Shown here piece after piece: positions 61,201 through 64,000 of a stretch of DNA of 64,000 nucleotides. Location of the stretch: contig OZ004588.1 of assembly GCA_963924555.1 (NCBI GenBank), positions 7,592,484-7,656,483 of the forward strand, written 5' to 3'. A program made the translations under genes and the position numbers. A model generated the notes under the pieces. That model did not search any database. It was not told the origin of the DNA and worked only from the letters and a program-made list of their open reading frames with translations. This stretch comes from Crambe crambe (Eukaryota; Porifera; Demospongiae; Poecilosclerida; Crambeidae). The first letter of the stretch is position 1; every line of letters begins with the position of its first letter.

Positions 61201-64000
61201 CTAGGGCTAGGGCTAGGGCTAGGGCTAGGGCTAGGGCTAGGGCTAGGGCTAGGGCTAGGGCTAGGGCTAGGGCTAGGGCTAGGGCTAGGGCTAGGGCTAG
61301 GGCTAGGGCTAGGGCTAGGGCTAGGGCTAGGGCTAGGGCTAGGGCTAGGGCTAGGGCTAGGGCTAGGGCTAGGGCTAGGGCTAGGGCTAGGGCTAGGGCT
61401 AGGGCTAGGGCTAGGGCTAGGGCTAGGGCTAGGGCTAGGGCTAGGGCTAGGGCTAGGGCTAGGGCTAGGGCTAGGGCTAGGGCTAGGGCTAGGGCTAGGG
61501 CTAGGGCTAGGGCTAGGGCTAGGGCTAGGGCTAGGGCTAGGGCTAGGGCTAGGGCTAGGGCTAGGGCTAGGGCTAGGGCTAGGGCTAGGGCTAGGGCTAG
61601 GGCTAGGGCTAGGGCTAGGGCTAGGGCTAGGGCTAGGGCTAGGGCTAGGGCTAGGGCTAGGGCTAGGGCTAGGGCTAGGGCTAGGGCTAGGGCTAGGGCT
61701 AGGGCTAGGGCTAGGGCTAGGGCTAGGGCTAGGGCTAGGGCTAGGGCTAGGGCTAGGGCTAGGGCTAGGGCTAGGGCTAGGGCTAGGGCTAGGGCTAGGG
61801 CTAGGGCTAGGGCTAGGGCTAGGGCTAGGGCTAGGGCTAGGGCTAGGGCTAGGGCTAGGGCTAGGGCTAGGGCTAGGGCTAGGGCTAGGGCTAGGGCTAG
61901 GGCTAGGGCTAGGGCTAGGGCTAGGGCTAGGGCTAGGGCTAGGGCTAGGGCTAGGGCTAGGGCTAGGGCTAGGGCTAGGGCTAGGGCTAGGGCTAGGGCT
62001 AGGGCTAGGGCTAGGGCTAGGGCTAGGGCTAGGGCTAGGGCTAGGGCTAGGGCTAGGGCTAGGGCTAGGGCTAGGGCTAGGGCTAGGGCTAGGGCTAGGG
62101 CTAGGGCTAGGGCTAGGGCTAGGGCTAGGGCTAGGGCTAGGGCTAGGGCTAGGGCTAGGGCTAGGGCTAGGGCTAGGGCTAGGGCTAGGGCTAGGGCTAG
62201 GGCTAGGGCTAGGGCTAGGGCTAGGGCTAGGGCTAGGGCTAGGGCTAGGGCTAGGGCTAGGGCTAGGGCTAGGGCTAGGGCTAGGGCTAGGGCTAGGGCT
62301 AGGGCTAGGGCTAGGGCTAGGGCTAGGGCTAGGGCTAGGGCTAGGGCTAGGGCTAGGGCTAGGGCTAGGGCTAGGGCTAGGGCTAGGGCTAGGGCTAGGG
62401 CTAGGGCTAGGGCTAGGGCTAGGGCTAGGGCTAGGGCTAGGGCTAGGGCTAGGGCTAGGGCTAGGGCTAGGGCTAGGGCTAGGGCTAGGGCTAGGGCTAG
62501 GGCTAGGGCTAGGGCTAGGGCTAGGGCTAGGGCTAGGGCTAGGGCTAGGGCTAGGGCTAGGGCTAGGGCTAGGGCTAGGGCTAGGGCTAGGGCTAGGGCT
62601 AGGGCTAGGGCTAGGGCTAGGGCTAGGGCTAGGGCTAGGGCTAGGGCTAGGGCTAGGGCTAGGGCTAGGGCTAGGGCTAGGGCTAGGGCTAGGGCTAGGG
62701 CTAGGGCTAGGGCTAGGGCTAGGGCTAGGGCTAGGGCTAGGGCTAGGGCTAGGGCTAGGGCTAGGGCTAGGGCTAGGGCTAGGGCTAGGGCTAGGGCTAG
62801 GGCTAGGGCTAGGGCTAGGGCTAGGGCTAGGGCTAGGGCTAGGGCTAGGGCTAGGGCTAGGGCTAGGGCTAGGGCTAGGGCTAGGGCTAGGGCTAGGGCT
62901 AGGGCTAGGGCTAGGGCTAGGGCTAGGGCTAGGGCTAGGGCTAGGGCTAGGGCTAGGGCTAGGGCTAGGGCTAGGGCTAGGGCTAGGGCTAGGGCTAGGG
63001 CTAGGGCTAGGGCTAGGGCTAGGGCTAGGGCTAGGGCTAGGGCTAGGGCTAGGGCTAGGGCTAGGGCTAGGGCTAGGGCTAGGGCTAGGGCTAGGGCTAG
63101 GGCTAGGGCTAGGGCTAGGGCTAGGGCTAGGGCTAGGGCTAGGGCTAGGGCTAGGGCTAGGGCTAGGGCTAGGGCTAGGGCTAGGGCTAGGGCTAGGGCT
63201 AGGGCTAGGGCTAGGGCTAGGGCTAGGGCTAGGGCTAGGGCTAGGGCTAGGGCTAGGGCTAGGGCTAGGGCTAGGGCTAGGGCTAGGGCTAGGGCTAGGG
63301 CTAGGGCTAGGGCTAGGGCTAGGGCTAGGGCTAGGGCTAGGGCTAGGGCTAGGGCTAGGGCTAGGGCTAGGGCTAGGGCTAGGGCTAGGGCTAGGGCTAG
63401 GGCTAGGGCTAGGGCTAGGGCTAGGGCTAGGGCTAGGGCTAGGGCTAGGGCTAGGGCTAGGGCTAGGGCTAGGGCTAGGGCTAGGGCTAGGGCTAGGGCT
63501 AGGGCTAGGGCTAGGGCTAGGGCTAGGGCTAGGGCTAGGGCTAGGGCTAGGGCTAGGGCTAGGGCTAGGGCTAGGGCTAGGGCTAGGGCTAGGGCTAGGG
63601 CTAGGGCTAGGGCTAGGGCTAGGGCTAGGGCTAGGGCTAGGGCTAGGGCTAGGGCTAGGGCTAGGGCTAGGGCTAGGGCTAGGGCTAGGGCTAGGGCTAG
63701 GGCTAGGGCTAGGGCTAGGGCTAGGGCTAGGGCTAGGGCTAGGGCTAGGGCTAGGGCTAGGGCTAGGGCTAGGGCTAGGGCTAGGGCTAGGGCTAGGGCT
63801 AGGGCTAGGGCTAGGGCTAGGGCTAGGGCTAGGGCTAGGGCTAGGGCTAGGGCTAGGGCTAGGGCTAGGGCTAGGGCTAGGGCTAGGGCTAGGGCTAGGG
63901 CTAGGGCTAGGGCTAGGGCTAGGGCTAGGGCTAGGGCTAGGGCTAGGGCTAGGGCTAGGGCTAGGGCTAGGGCTAGGGCTAGGGCTAGGGCTAGGGCTAG
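58225..64000 (+). repeat. (CTAGGG)n array, probable telomere with variant repeat
   Basis: 5,776 bp of perfect CTAGGG (962 copies plus CTAG) run to the window end, and I saw no variant unit in any line. The G-rich strand runs 5'-3' toward the right, the orientation of a right-hand telomere. The last non-telomeric bases are those of the 20-bp minisatellite. The canonical animal repeat is TTAGGG; here the first T is C in every unit, so each unit contains CTAG. Whether it continues beyond the window cannot be told. Confidence 0.88.

Noticed and set aside
58225-64000. The CTAGGG array as sequencing or assembly noise
   Set aside because: Orientation, position after subtelomeric satellites and the inverted CTAGCCC copies at 56,750 all favour a real terminal array, though only raw reads can prove its length and purity.

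Overview
The window is animal nuclear DNA, most likely from a sponge (demosponge-like). This is inferred from the gene set (HEXIM, CLASP, ATF2-type and CNC-type bZIPs, SMARCC, a calcium-channel beta subunit, a myosin-SH2 fusion), the many introns of only about 45-80 bp with GT-AG ends, and gene-to-gene spacing of about 50-300 bp. The right end is a chromosome-end-like array.

Layout. Positions 1-45,106 are gene-dense and hold 20 protein genes. In order: ALIX/PDCD6IP 3' part (+), HEXIM (-), a KANSL2/INO80D-like zinc-finger protein (+), HIBADH (-), MCM6 (+), an HRG1/SLC48A1-like heme transporter (+), MDH1B (-), Lunapark (+), CLASP (-), SMARCC (+), COPZ (-), a CNC/NFE2-like bZIP (+), NIFK (-), SEC61G (-), a degenerate myosin head fused to an SH2 domain (+), ATF2/7-like bZIP (+), XPNPEP1 (-), an extended phafin (PH-FYVE) (+), a Cav beta subunit (-) and sterol O-acyltransferase (+). 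Strands alternate almost perfectly: 8 divergent pairs with short shared promoters, 8 convergent pairs with 3' ends about 50-240 bp apart, and 3 tandem pairs. They are mostly housekeeping and chromatin genes with no shared pathway.

Positions 45,107-57,600 are a repeat-rich subtelomere. It holds a broken kinase-like gene, inverted-repeat elements, several copies of a dispersed repeat, a 5'-truncated non-LTR retrotransposon inserted in one copy (an uninserted paralogous copy lies 3 kb away), and several tandem satellites. Positions 57,621-58,225 are a 20-bp minisatellite of about 30 copies. From 58,225 to the window end there is an uninterrupted array of about 962 copies of CTAGGG, G-rich strand pointing outward. 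This looks like a telomere with a non-canonical hexamer instead of TTAGGG.

The two most unusual observations are the myosin-SH2 gene, in which all three nucleotide-binding motifs of the motor are degenerate while the SH2 phosphotyrosine pocket is intact, and the homogeneous CTAGGG array. Gene models were spliced by eye. Where the exon sum is divisible by three and the protein length matches the family (MCM6, HIBADH, COPZ, SEC61G, Lunapark, NIFK, phafin, ATF2, KANSL2-like, MDH1B, HRG1), I trust the boundaries. The other multi-exon genes are given as envelopes.
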